From: Alistipes sp.
GTDB taxonomy: Bacteria > Bacteroidota > Bacteroidia > Bacteroidales > Rikenellaceae
Direction of reading: 5' to 3'
Assembly (NCBI GenBank): GCA_021202985.1
Contig: JAJQCA010000088.1
Location: 1-45,959 of the forward strand
DNA length: 45,959 bases
Shown here: positions 1 through 7,687 of the stretch, piece by piece
Layout of the letters: the number at the start of each line of letters is the position of its first letter
Numbering within the stretch: position 1 is the first letter of the stretch
Notes under the pieces: generated by a model
What the model was told of the DNA's origin: nothing
The model's database searches: none
What the model saw: the letters and a program-made list of their open reading frames with translations, nothing else
Translations under genes and position numbers: made by a program

Positions 1-1461
1 ATACATGATTTTTATAACGGTGCGTGGAGTCCGGTTAATCCCAAGGCGTCTACCTGGACTAACAGTTACAAAGCTATCCAGGTCTGCAATTTCTTCCTTG
101 AGGAATACCTGGGCCTTACGTTCGACGAATTGTCCGAGAACGACGATTATCTGCCGAAGATGTTCCGTTACCACAACTGCGAACATGAAGCGCGGTTCCT
201 GAGGGCATATTTCTACTTTAACCTGGTACGCCAGTACGGTGACGTTCCCTTCTACACCAGCGCGATTAAGCTGGAAGAAGTGAATCAACTTTCCCGTACG
301 CCGTTCCATACGATAATCGATTTCATCGTTAAGGAATGCGACGACTTAGCGACCCTGCTTCCCGCCGATTACAGCGACCTGGGTAATCTCGCACTACCCG
401 ATGTGCAGGATAACGGCCGTGTAACCCGCCTGGCCGCCCTGGCCCTGAAAGCACGGGCATTGCTGTATGCCGCAAGCCCGCTTTTCAATACCACCGACGA
501 TAACTCCCGGTGGGTGGAAGCGGCGAAAGCCAATAAGGCCGTCCTCGATTCGTGTGCAAAGTACAACATAACTTTAAGCACTTACACCGATATCTGGGGA
601 GCGAACAACTGGACCAGTACCGAAGCTATCTTCGTAAGGCGCATAAGTGCGAGTTACAGCGATGTGGAAGGATATAACTTTCCAATCGGTATCGAAGGCG
701 GCAACTCCGGGAATTGCCCTACCCAAACGTTGGTAGACGCTTACCAGATGCAGGCGACAGGTCTGTTCTGGGACGAGCCGGGCAGCGGGTACGTCGCCAC
801 CGATCCGTTTGCCGGGAGGGACCCCCGTTTCGCAATGACGGTAAAAAGGAACGGCGATACCGGCTGGCCTTCCTACAACTCCTCGCCCCTGCAGACCTAT
901 TTCGGCGGCACGAACGGCGAACCGATCTCCGGTGCGACCCCGACGGGTTATTACCTTGGTAAACTCCTGGACGCCAGCGTCAGCCTCAGGGCTTCGACCA
1001 TAACACGTTCACGCCACTCTTGGATCACCTACCGCCTCGGCGAGTTTTACCTCAACTATGCCGAAGCCGTGTTCCGCGCGCTGGGATCGGCCGACGCCAC
1101 ATCTGCCGATTTCCCAATGTCGGCACGCGATGCGGTTAATGTTATCCGGACCCGTCCGGACGTAAACATGCCACCCCTGGCCGCAGGCCTTTCAAACACA
1201 GAATTCTGGAAGCAGTACACCAACGAGAGAATGGTCGAGCTGGCTTTCGAAGGTCATCGTTTCTGGGATGTGAGGAGATGGAAAGAAGGTGAGAAGTTCG
1301 CAAAGATCACCCGCCTCAAAATCACCCTCAACAACGACGGAACATTCACCTACGCACGCGAAGTGCAGGACCGTACCTGGGAGGACAAAATGTACCTGTT
1401 CCCCATCCCGCGTACGGAGATTCTTAAAAATCCCAATCTCACGCAGAACCAGGGTTGGTAA
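1..1461 (+). CDS. SusD/RagB-family outer-membrane glycan-binding lipoprotein, 5' end missing
   Basis: The reading frame is open from the first base of the window, so the gene starts upstream and only the last 486 residues are present. The C-terminal part shows the typical SusD ending: a stretch reading NERMVELAFEGHRFWDVRRW, then a short beta region and a terminal LFPIPRTEILKNP...NQGW tail. SusD proteins sit on the cell surface as lids over SusC TonB-dependent channels and bind oligosaccharides. Its SusC partner is presumably just upstream, outside the window. A rho-independent terminator follows about 70 bases downstream, so this looks like the last gene of its transcript, or of its susCD part. 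The substrate cannot be told from this fragment. It is not close to the second SusD at 22591-24303 in the segments I compared. Confidence 0.93.
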   Translation: MHDFYNGAWSPVNPKASTWTNSYKAIQVCNFFLEEYLGLTFDELSENDDYLPKMFRYHNCEHEARFLRAYFYFNLVRQYGDVPFYTSAIKLEEVNQLSRTPFHTIIDFIVKECDDLATLLPADYSDLGNLALPDVQDNGRVTRLAALALKARALLYAASPLFNTTDDNSRWVEAAKANKAVLDSCAKYNITLSTYTDIWGANNWTSTEAIFVRRISASYSDVEGYNFPIGIEGGNSGNCPTQTLVDAYQMQATGLFWDEPGSGYVATDPFAGRDPRFAMTVKRNGDTGWPSYNSSPLQTYFGGTNGEPISGATPTGYYLGKLLDASVSLRASTITRSRHSWITYRLGEFYLNYAEAVFRALGSADATSADFPMSARDAVNVIRTRPDVNMPPLAAGLSNTEFWKQYTNERMVELAFEGHRFWDVRRWKEGEKFAKITRLKITLNNDGTFTYAREVQDRTWEDKMYLFPIPRTEILKNPNLTQNQGW

Positions 1462-1529
1462 AGATTCACATTACCGACCTCGGGCGTGAGGTACATTAAT
1501 ATCATTTAGGTAAGCTTTAAAAAGCTGGT

Positions 1530-1571
1530 AAGCCGGAAATCAGTTGTGGAACTTGTTTCCGGTTTGCTTTT
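1530..1571 (+). terminator. Rho-independent terminator after the SusD gene
   Basis: A ten-pair stem (AAGCCGGAAA with TTTCCGGTTT, one G-T pair) encloses a 16-base loop and is followed by GCTTTTACC. It would end the transcript of the upstream SusD gene before the riboswitch promoter. The U tract is short, so strength is uncertain. Confidence 0.6.
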
Positions 1572-1667
1572 ACCCCTACTCCACTGCGCGACCGTCGTAA
1601 ACGCGACGGCAAAACTATTCCCGTGGTCCAAATCCGCGAACCGTACATCGTGGCGAGGCAGCGGGAA

Positions 1668-1700
1668 TTTGTTTTTTATAATTCTTTTCATTTATCTTTG
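1668..1700 (+). promoter_or_regulatory. Sigma-ABfr promoter for the riboswitch operon
   Basis: TTTG at 1668-1671, a 21-base spacer and TATCTTTG at 1693-1700 match the Bacteroidetes -33/-7 consensus. Transcription would begin about 1707, exactly where the riboswitch P1 stem begins. Confidence 0.75.
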
Positions 1701-1706
1701 CGGCAT

Positions 1707-1899
1707 CGTATAGGTTTCCACGGCCGCCCGCGAGCGGCGGCCCGGAATTAAAAGGGAATGCCGTGAAAGTCGGCAACAGTTCCCGCTGCTGTAAGTTCCT
1801 GCCCGGTTCCCCGGGCACCACAGCCTGACAATCTATGCCACTGTCCCCGCGGGGATGGGAAGGCGTCAGGCCGGAATAAGTCAGAAGACCTGCCATACG
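1707..1899 (+). promoter_or_regulatory. Cobalamin (B12) riboswitch
   Basis: The segment carries the conserved cobalamin aptamer blocks in order: a GGTTTCCAC-like start, AAAGGGAA then GTGAAAGTC, CCCGCTGCTGTAA, a CCACTG motif, GGGAAGG, and the B12 box AGTCAGAAGACCTGCC at about 1879-1894. The ends pair as a short P1 (CGTAT at 1707-1711 with ATACG at 1895-1899). It would repress the downstream lipoprotein genes when cobalamin is plentiful. The mechanism (termination or translation) is not clear because the expression platform in 1900-2153 has no obvious U-tract terminator. Confidence 0.93.
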
Positions 1900-2153
1900 G
1901 TTAAACGGATTTCGCACCTACGGAGAATGGGTTTGAACCGACGGTTTTCTGGCATTTACCACGAGTCAAAATTTCGCCGCTTCACTTTTTTCGTACGGTC
2001 GTATCCCGGGTTTACCAATTAATACGGTCGGAAGATGAAGTTTTGCGCAGCTATGTATTCTTCTTATGCGGACACCCGCCTCCGGGCAGTCCGCACCCGG
2101 GTCCGTATCCGCCGATTCGGATTTATCCCATAATTAATTTAAATAAGAAGAAA
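1900..2153 (+). other. Long untranslated leader between riboswitch and first gene
   Basis: About 250 bases with no plausible gene. It contains GC-rich self-complementary stretches near 2068-2115 (GCGGAC...GTCCGC type pairing) that may be the expression platform. An upstream in-frame ATG at 2043 exists but would precede a proline-rich stretch and not a signal peptide, so I place the start of the next gene at 2154. Confidence 0.5.
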
Positions 2154-3836
2154 ATGAAAAGAATCCTGACTCTCATCTTATCGGCCGCACTGGTCTTTAC
2201 CGGTTGCAGTTATAACGACGACGACCTGTGGAACGCCGTGGACGACCTCGAGGACCGCGTCTCTAAACTCGAAGAGGTAATCAGCCGGATGAATACCGAC
2301 ATCAGCTCGTTGCAGACCCTTATAAACGCCGTCAACCAGGGCGATTTCATCACCGGGTTTTCGGAAACCGCCTCGGGCGACGGATGGATCATCACCCTCA
2401 GCAGCGGTGAAACCATCAACCTAAAACACGGTACGGCAGGTTCCGACGCGCCGGTCATAGGAGTTGCGGAGGATACCGACGGGGTTTATTACTGGACCGT
2501 GACCGTAGACGGGCAGACCGACTGGCTTAGGGACGGCCACGGTAACCGGATGCCCGTTACCGGCGCCCGGGGCGAGACCGGGGCGGATGCCGTAACGCCC
2601 GTAATCGGGGTGGACGACGAGGGTTACTGGACGGTGGATTACGGCAACGGCCCCGAGCGTATCCAGTCCGACGGGAAAGACGTTATGGCCACCGACGAGA
2701 GCTACCAGTACCTTTTTACCGGTTACCAGGACAACGGCCGTTACTACACGTTCTACCTTGCCAACGGCGAGGAGGTGCATGTGGTAAAACGTATCCAGGC
2801 AAGCATCGTTATCGACGCCGACCCGCAGGAATATTTCCGGTTCGGGCAGGAGCGTATTTTCAGCATCACTACCGAGAACGTCTCCGGGTCCAACGCCACC
2901 TGCCCGCGCGGATGGGACATCGACCTGGATATATTCAATCGGGAACTGTGGATAAAGGCTCCCGCACAGGGTTCGGGCAACAGTTCGGGTATAGCGCAGG
3001 TGAGCGTAACCGGGAGCGACGGCGCGACTTTCTATTCCACCTTCCAGGTCTATGCCGATACGTATGAACTGAAAATAGTCGATTTCGAAGGGTCGTACTG
3101 GGATGCGCTTATCGACAGCCCCCAATACGACGGACCGCTGCTTTACGGAAGCGGCGAATCTTCACAGTCAACACTCGTCGACTACAAATGGTACGACCAG
3201 GGAAACACGGAACTGGCCTCGCACCTGCTCGGGAATAACGGTTATTACGAATATTCCGGTTATAAAATTCCTTACACTTCCTACACTTACAGCGGCGGCG
3301 GGGAAGCCATTTCCAACTATACGGGCCAGGCGGTGGAAAGCGCGGGTTTCTATGAACAGTTAAGCATTCCGAACGCTTCGGGACGCAGGGGCTCGGCAAA
3401 CTTCGCGGTACACTACGGTTACAGCCACATCGACTCGGAAGGCAACCCGAACCCGGAGACATTACCGGCCATCTACTTCGAGGACGGCACGGCCCGAGTA
3501 GTGGACCATATGTGGGTAACCTCGACCTCCTACTTCCTAAATTCGGTAACCAACGGCGACTACCTGTTAGGTGCACTGACCGGCACGGTGGAGATTACGG
3601 CTATCGGATGGCCCACGGCCACAGCCGACGACACCCAAAAAAAGAAAGCCACCTTCACACTCGCCGACGGGCAGAACGGCCTTATCCGGGATTGGACGAA
3701 ATGGGACCTTTCGGGACTCGGTGCGGTAGTGAAAATCGAATTCAATATGGACGGGACCCCGGCGGACAACTATGCCGACGGTTCGTTCGCCCGCCCGGCT
3801 TACTTCGCATACGACGATATAGCCGTAAGGTTCTGA
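2154..3836 (+). CDS. DUF4988/DUF4465 surface lipoprotein under B12 riboswitch control (BtuH-like candidate)
   Basis: A 560-residue lipoprotein with signal peptide and lipobox ending at Cys18 (LVFTGC). Residues about 25-60 form a charged heptad helix (DDLEDRVSKLEEVISRMN), followed by the repeating beta/collagen-like segments typical of the DUF4988 (PL29 N-terminal) domain, including GARGETGADA. From about residue 305 to the end (starting KIVDFEGSYWDAL) the sequence looks like DUF4465. Proteins of this type are found in Bacteroidetes cobalamin loci, and a family of surface B12-binding lipoproteins called BtuH has been described; equating this protein with BtuH is inference from domain look and from the riboswitch. 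It would be displayed on the outer membrane. The start at 2154 is chosen because it begins the signal peptide. It is followed after 113 bases by a second lipoprotein on the same strand. Confidence 0.85.
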   Translation: MKRILTLILSAALVFTGCSYNDDDLWNAVDDLEDRVSKLEEVISRMNTDISSLQTLINAVNQGDFITGFSETASGDGWIITLSSGETINLKHGTAGSDAPVIGVAEDTDGVYYWTVTVDGQTDWLRDGHGNRMPVTGARGETGADAVTPVIGVDDEGYWTVDYGNGPERIQSDGKDVMATDESYQYLFTGYQDNGRYYTFYLANGEEVHVVKRIQASIVIDADPQEYFRFGQERIFSITTENVSGSNATCPRGWDIDLDIFNRELWIKAPAQGSGNSSGIAQVSVTGSDGATFYSTFQVYADTYELKIVDFEGSYWDALIDSPQYDGPLLYGSGESSQSTLVDYKWYDQGNTELASHLLGNNGYYEYSGYKIPYTSYTYSGGGEAISNYTGQAVESAGFYEQLSIPNASGRRGSANFAVHYGYSHIDSEGNPNPETLPAIYFEDGTARVVDHMWVTSTSYFLNSVTNGDYLLGALTGTVEITAIGWPTATADDTQKKKATFTLADGQNGLIRDWTKWDLSGLGAVVKIEFNMDGTPADNYADGSFARPAYFAYDDIAVRF

Positions 3837-3891
3837 ACAAACGCAGGCATGAGGCCGGGCAGCGTCCGGCCTTAAAACAACGATACCGGCA

Positions 3892-3921
3892 AATGCCCGC
3901 TTCCTCCGGGGAGCGGGCATT
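3892..3921 (+). other. Perfect hairpin in the spacer between the two B12-regulated lipoprotein genes
   Basis: AATGCCCGCT and AGCGGGCATT pair over ten bases around a ten-base loop; no U tract follows. A weaker hairpin (GAGGCCGG with CCGGCCTT, about 3851-3872) lies just upstream. These could stabilise the upstream message or lower expression of the second gene; they do not look like a standard terminator. Confidence 0.5.
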
Positions 3922-3949
3922 ACGGCCGGTTTACAGTTAAGGAAAAATA

Positions 3950-5659
3950 ATGGCGATAAGAAAATTTATGCTCCGGGCGGCGGTGTTGTTTACCGGAATT
4001 GCCCTTTTCGCGTGCAACAGTTCCGAAGAGATCCTCGCGACGGACGACAAACCCGTTATCACATTCGATTCGGACGATTACGTCTACACGATAAAAGTCG
4101 GCAGCTCCGTCACCCTGCGGCCCACCGTAACCAACAACGAGAACGCCGCGTACCGCTGGCTGCTGAACGGAGCCACGGTCGGAAACAGGGAGACCTACAC
4201 ATTTACCGGGGAAGAGTCCGGAAGCTATTACATAACCTTCGAGGTCTCCACCCGGGCCGCCACCGTATTCGAGGAGGTGAGAATCGACGTGGTCGAACTG
4301 CTGTTACCCAACATAGCGATGGCTCTACCCGAAAACGGGTATATATTGCTTATCGGGACGCAGAAAGAGTTCGATCCGGTGGTAATGAACGGCGACGATG
4401 CGGCGTTCGGGTGGTACGTCGACGGGCGGAAAGTCGCCGACACGAGGGCTTACACCTTCGACGCATCCACGGCGGGCGAGTATGCGTTGTTGTTCCGCGC
4501 CATCAATGAAGACGGCGAGTGCGAGGCAGGTTTCAACGTCAGTGTCCGCAGCGGCGAGGATATCCCCTTTTCGTGGGAGTGGGAGAAAGAGCGGTTCAAT
4601 ATGACCGTGGGACGTACGGTTATTTTAGGCCCCTGGTCGGTATCGAACGCTTTCGACGCCGTTTATACCTGGACGCTGGAAGGCAATACCGTATACCGGT
4701 CTGAAACGCCGGAATATCCGTTCACGCCGAACCGGATAGGAGAATACGTTTTTTCCGTCTGTATGGAGAACGGTTACGGCCGCTTCCCCGAAAAAAAGGT
4801 AACGGTGAACGTCTACGATAACGAGGCCGCCAACTACCGGCCCGCAGGTGCCGGCAGCAAGGCAGATTCGTACAAAGTGTGGGAATACCTTCCCGCACCG
4901 GGCCAGTTCATAAACATAATTGGATTCAATAATATGGAGGAGGCCAGCCGGTTCGCCTACGACCGTATGGCGGCACGGGAATTCCTTTCTCTCGGGGCTT
5001 TCGGCGGGTACATAATAGTTGGGTTCGACCACAGCGTGGTAAACGACGGCGGATACAACATCCAAATACTGGGCAATTCGTACGACGGTTCCTCGGAGCC
5101 GGGTATCGTCTGGGTCATGCAGGACGAGAACGGCGACGGACTGCCGAACGACACATGGTACGAGCTCAAAGGCAGCGAGCACGGCAAGGCCGGCACCGTC
5201 CAAAACTACGCCGTCACCTACTACCGGCCGGCCGCCTCCCGGATGGATACCCCGTGGGAGGACAACCTGGGTAGCACGGGCGTGGTCGAGGCCAACCGCT
5301 TCCACACACAGGACTATTACTATCCCGACTGGGTGGAAACTCCCTCCTACACCCTTCGCGGAACGAGGCTGGAGAATAATGTCACCTACGATGGCATAAG
5401 CTGGCGGATGGAGACCTATGAGTGGGGATACGCTGATAATTTCGGGACGGACAGGCTCACCGACGACGACAATACCGAAGCGGAAGTAAACGCCAACCAC
5501 TTCCGCATTAGCGACGCGGTGGATGCCAACGGCAACAGCGTCCACCTCGAATATATCGATTTTGTAAAGGTGCAGGTCGGCGTGCAGGGGATGGCCGGAA
5601 TAATCGGCGAGGTATCGACAGAGGTGTACGGCTTCCGGGACTACAACATGATTAAATGA
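3950..5659 (+). CDS. PKD-like surface lipoprotein, second gene of the B12 riboswitch operon
   Basis: A 569-residue protein with a signal peptide and a cysteine at residue 22 (LFAC). Residues about 40-290 hold three similar beta-sandwich repeats of about 80 residues each with PKD-like phrases (YRWLLNGATV, FGWYVDGRKV, YTWTLEGNTV). The rest, about 290-569, is a separate domain rich in aromatic and acidic residues (GGYIIVGFDHSV, DENGDGLPNDTWYELKGSE) that I know only as a conserved Bacteroidetes cell-surface protein domain. Such PKD-like lipoproteins occur beside btuB/btuG genes in Bacteroidetes cobalamin loci, and the shared riboswitch points to a role in cobamide capture; direct binding is not demonstrated by the sequence. 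The DxNxDG-like stretch could bind calcium. A bidirectional terminator follows at 5767. Confidence 0.82.
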   Translation: MAIRKFMLRAAVLFTGIALFACNSSEEILATDDKPVITFDSDDYVYTIKVGSSVTLRPTVTNNENAAYRWLLNGATVGNRETYTFTGEESGSYYITFEVSTRAATVFEEVRIDVVELLLPNIAMALPENGYILLIGTQKEFDPVVMNGDDAAFGWYVDGRKVADTRAYTFDASTAGEYALLFRAINEDGECEAGFNVSVRSGEDIPFSWEWEKERFNMTVGRTVILGPWSVSNAFDAVYTWTLEGNTVYRSETPEYPFTPNRIGEYVFSVCMENGYGRFPEKKVTVNVYDNEAANYRPAGAGSKADSYKVWEYLPAPGQFINIIGFNNMEEASRFAYDRMAAREFLSLGAFGGYIIVGFDHSVVNDGGYNIQILGNSYDGSSEPGIVWVMQDENGDGLPNDTWYELKGSEHGKAGTVQNYAVTYYRPAASRMDTPWEDNLGSTGVVEANRFHTQDYYYPDWVETPSYTLRGTRLENNVTYDGISWRMETYEWGYADNFGTDRLTDDDNTEAEVNANHFRISDAVDANGNSVHLEYIDFVKVQVGVQGMAGIIGEVSTEVYGFRDYNMIK

Positions 5660-5766
5660 TTTTGCCGATGAAGCGGCCGGCCGCCGGAAGTAAATGCCAT
5701 AACTATTGGCGATCGGCCGCGGATTCGCAAAAACGGGGTAACGTATCCCCTTTTAAAGTCTAAAAG

Positions 5767-5800
5767 AAAAACGCTTAAACCTATGGTTTAAGCGTTTTTT
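5767..5800. terminator. Bidirectional terminator between the B12 operon and tRNA-Leu
   Basis: A perfect 15-pair stem (AAAAACGCTTAAACC with GGTTTAAGCGTTTTT) around a TAT loop gives a U tract on both strands. It serves the plus-strand lipoprotein operon and the minus-strand tRNA just upstream of it. Confidence 0.85.
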
Positions 5801-5802
5801 AG

Positions 5803-5886
5803 TGCCCAGAAAAGGACTCGAACCTTCACGTCATCACTGACACTCGCCCCTGAAACGAGCGCGTCTACCGATTTCGCCATCTGGGC
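5803..5886 (-). tRNA. tRNA-Leu (CAG anticodon)
   Basis: On the minus strand the acceptor GCCCAGA pairs with TCTGGGC, the D arm holds AAATCGGTAGA, the anticodon stem-loop is CTCGT-TTCAGGG-GCGAG with anticodon CAG, there is the long variable arm of class II tRNAs, and the T arm has GGTTCGAGTCC. The discriminator base is A and no CCA is encoded, as is common in this phylum. It decodes CUG. Confidence 0.95.
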
Positions 5887-6016
5887 ATGATGCGGTTTTG
5901 GTGTGGCAAAGATAATAAAAAATCTAATTCCGTGCTTAATGTGAAATATTATATGACGGATCCCGCTCCTTTTCCGCCTTCAGAGGGATATCCCGGCGGG
6001 ATAATCGTACCGAAAA

Positions 6017-6054
6017 CAGGGGAGCCGTTTCTGCGAATGGAAACGGCACCCCTG
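6017..6054 (-). terminator. Terminator of the DUF2141/membrane protein/regulator operon
   Basis: On the minus strand a long stem, CAGGGG and GCCGTTTC pairing with GAAACGGC and CCCCTG with one bulged position, is followed by TTTTCGG. It lies 24 bases past the regulator stop codon. Confidence 0.7.
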
Positions 6055-6077
6055 CCGGAACTACGGTTCCGTCGTGC

Positions 6078-6362
6078 TCAGAGTTTCAGGTAAGATTTCA
6101 GGTCCTCGACGTACTGGCCGAAAGCCTTTCTTCCCGTGTCGGTGATCCGGCATACGGTACGCGGCATTTTACCCTTGAATGTCTTCTCGATATCCACATA
6201 CCCGGCTTTGCCCAGTTTGTCGAGCTGTATGCTGAGGTTCCCCGAAGTGGCGCCGGTCTGCTCCCTGATATAAACAAAGTCCGCCTCCTCCACACCTATC
6301 AGCAGGGACATCACGGCAAGCCGTAATTCCGAATGCAGCAGGGGGTCCAGTCCCTTGAACAT
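6078..6362 (-). CDS. Small winged-helix transcriptional regulator (HTH_34-type)
   Basis: A 94-residue protein made of a single winged helix-turn-helix: helix HSELRLAVMSLL, a recognition region TSGNLSIQLDKLGKAGY and a wing with KTFKGKMPRTVCRITDTGRKAF. This pattern matches the short MarR/ArsR-like regulators (PF13601, winged helix DNA-binding domain) found in Bacteroidetes beside membrane proteins. It has no visible metal- or ligand-binding extension. It is the last gene of a three-gene operon, two bases after the membrane protein gene, so translation is probably coupled. It may repress its own operon through the palindrome in the promoter at 7489-7503; that link is inference. Confidence 0.85.
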   Translation of the reverse strand: MFKGLDPLLHSELRLAVMSLLIGVEEADFVYIREQTGATSGNLSIQLDKLGKAGYVDIEKTFKGKMPRTVCRITDTGRKAFGQYVEDLKSYLKL

Positions 6363-6364
6363 GG

Positions 6365-6961
6365 TCAGGAATCTTTTGAGTTTAATTTCCTGCCCTGCGC
6401 GTTCATTATATGCCCGGGGACAACCATCGTCACCGCCACGATAAGCGCGAACACCAATATCTGATACCAGGACCCATTAAAGAAAGGCAGGGCGAACGAC
6501 AGGACTATTCCCACGAATCCCATTACCGCGACATATTTCAATTTGATGGCCATTCCCGTCACGGCCGTCCCGGTGTTTATAAGCAGGGCTTCGATGAACA
6601 ATATCTGAGTGACCAGACCGAACATAGACGCAATGGAAACCAAAACGGCAGTGAATCCCACACCTTTCCAGATGTACCCCACAAGTTGGTCTGTGTAAGT
6701 AGTGACCGTTTTTTCCCTGCTTTTGCGGGTGATGAACATGCCTGCGGCGCCGAGCGGAACGATACCGAACCAGACAAAATTCCAGTCGGGGTTGCCGGTC
6801 CGTGTCACCAGTAGCCAAACAGCAACGGAAACCAAAACCGTGGAGTATCCCCATATCACGAACGGCATCCCTGCATAGCGTTCGAAACGCCGCTGTGTGT
6901 TTTGTATCATGCGGGCTATAAGCCCCAGGCTCTCCTGCCCCGTAATCGTCCTGTCTTCCAT
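6365..6961 (-). CDS. Multi-spanning inner-membrane protein of unknown function
   Basis: A 198-residue protein with a short amphipathic N-terminal region (residues 1-30, ARMIQNTQRRFERYAG) and about five hydrophobic segments, roughly residues 32-52, 60-78, 95-115, 118-135 and 140-185 (the last possibly two). I do not recognise a named family. Proteins of this shape are commonly encoded directly before a small winged-helix regulator in Bacteroidetes, which suggests a membrane partner or a regulated membrane target. Its gene begins 20 bases after the DUF2141 gene. Confidence 0.75.
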   Translation of the reverse strand: MEDRTITGQESLGLIARMIQNTQRRFERYAGMPFVIWGYSTVLVSVAVWLLVTRTGNPDWNFVWFGIVPLGAAGMFITRKSREKTVTTYTDQLVGYIWKGVGFTAVLVSIASMFGLVTQILFIEALLINTGTAVTGMAIKLKYVAVMGFVGIVLSFALPFFNGSWYQILVFALIVAVTMVVPGHIMNAQGRKLNSKDS

Positions 6962-6981
6962 TCCGGTAGTATTTCAATCTG

Positions 6982-7434
6982 TTATAAATAGGTCATGGTC
7001 ACACTCACTTCCTGATCCCGGCCGGTTATGGTCACCGAAGGAATCGTCTCCCCGTCACCTGTTACGAAGCCTTCCCGGGGCAGCATCTGCTCACTGAGGT
7101 CCATCATGCCGTTGCCGTTCTCGTCGTGGAATAAGTAGAGGTATAATTTCTCGCCCTCCGGAAGCCCCGGTACATGGAATTCGGTACCTTCGGTGGAACT
7201 GCTTTCCGACGCGGCATAAAGTATCAATGAACTCCACTCCGTACTCCGGGGGTCGAACCGGGTCCAGTCCTTCCGGCTCATATCTTCCCGCATTACCGCA
7301 AGCATTACCTTTCCGTCACCGGACCTGAGTCCGTCCACTTTAATATCCAACCCGCCTGTTTCCCGTGCCGAAGCCGCTGCCGAACCCATCATGAACAATA
7401 CTGTAACCGCCGCAAAAATAGTCATCTTTTTCAT
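6982..7434 (-). CDS. DUF2141 exported protein
   Basis: A 150-residue protein with a Sec signal peptide (residues 1-24, cleavage after ASA) and one DUF2141 domain: GGLDIKVDGLRSGDGKVMLAV, a central YAASE segment and the HDENGNGMMD acidic loop that looks like a calcium-binding site. DUF2141 proteins are small beta-sandwich periplasmic or secreted proteins of unknown function. It is the first gene of the operon with the membrane protein and the regulator and lies about 40 bases after a strong promoter. Function cannot be assigned. Confidence 0.85.
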   Translation of the reverse strand: MKKMTIFAAVTVLFMMGSAAASARETGGLDIKVDGLRSGDGKVMLAVMREDMSRKDWTRFDPRSTEWSSLILYAASESSSTEGTEFHVPGLPEGEKLYLYLFHDENGNGMMDLSEQMLPREGFVTGDGETIPSVTITGRDQEVSVTMTYL

Positions 7435-7475
7435 AGTTGTAAATTTTAAATTGGTTTATGGTTTTAATTACAATG

Positions 7476-7507
7476 CAAATATAAATAAGTTTATTTTATA
7501 AACCAAA
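7476..7507 (-). promoter_or_regulatory. Sigma-ABfr promoter with palindromic operator candidate
   Basis: Reading the minus strand: TTTG (7504-7507), a 20-base spacer, TATATTTG (7476-7483). The spacer holds a perfect 15-base palindrome, GTTTAT-TTT-ATAAAC (7489-7503), and a further GGTTTAT half-site lies at 7453-7459 in the leader. Placement between the two promoter elements is ideal for a repressor, and the operon encodes one. Confidence 0.72.
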
Positions 7508-7599
7508 TATCGTGCGACTTTTTTACTTTGGGTATATTAAAAGTTCCCGAGGCCGGTCCCGGGGCCTTCCCCGCACCGGGAACCCGGTCTAAAAATAAA

Positions 7600-7623
7600 G
7601 CCCGGCCTTTTCGAAGGCCGGGC
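7600..7623 (-). terminator. Terminator of the GH28 gene
   Basis: GCCCGGCCTT and AAGGCCGGGC form a ten-pair stem with a four-base loop; on the minus strand it is followed by TTTATTTTTA. Confidence 0.85.
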
Positions 7624-7687
7624 ATAATCAGAGAATAAGGGGTTATAAATCCGGCCGGCGGCCGGAACATGTAACAAACGGTAAAGT

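Noticed and set aside
2043-2153. In-frame upstream ATG extending the DUF4465 lipoprotein by 37 residues
   Set aside because: The extension is proline-rich, lies in the riboswitch leader and would bury the lipoprotein signal peptide.
5803-7434. tRNA-Leu(CAG) flanking a mobile island
   Set aside because: The neighbouring operon has ordinary composition and no mobility genes or flanking repeats.
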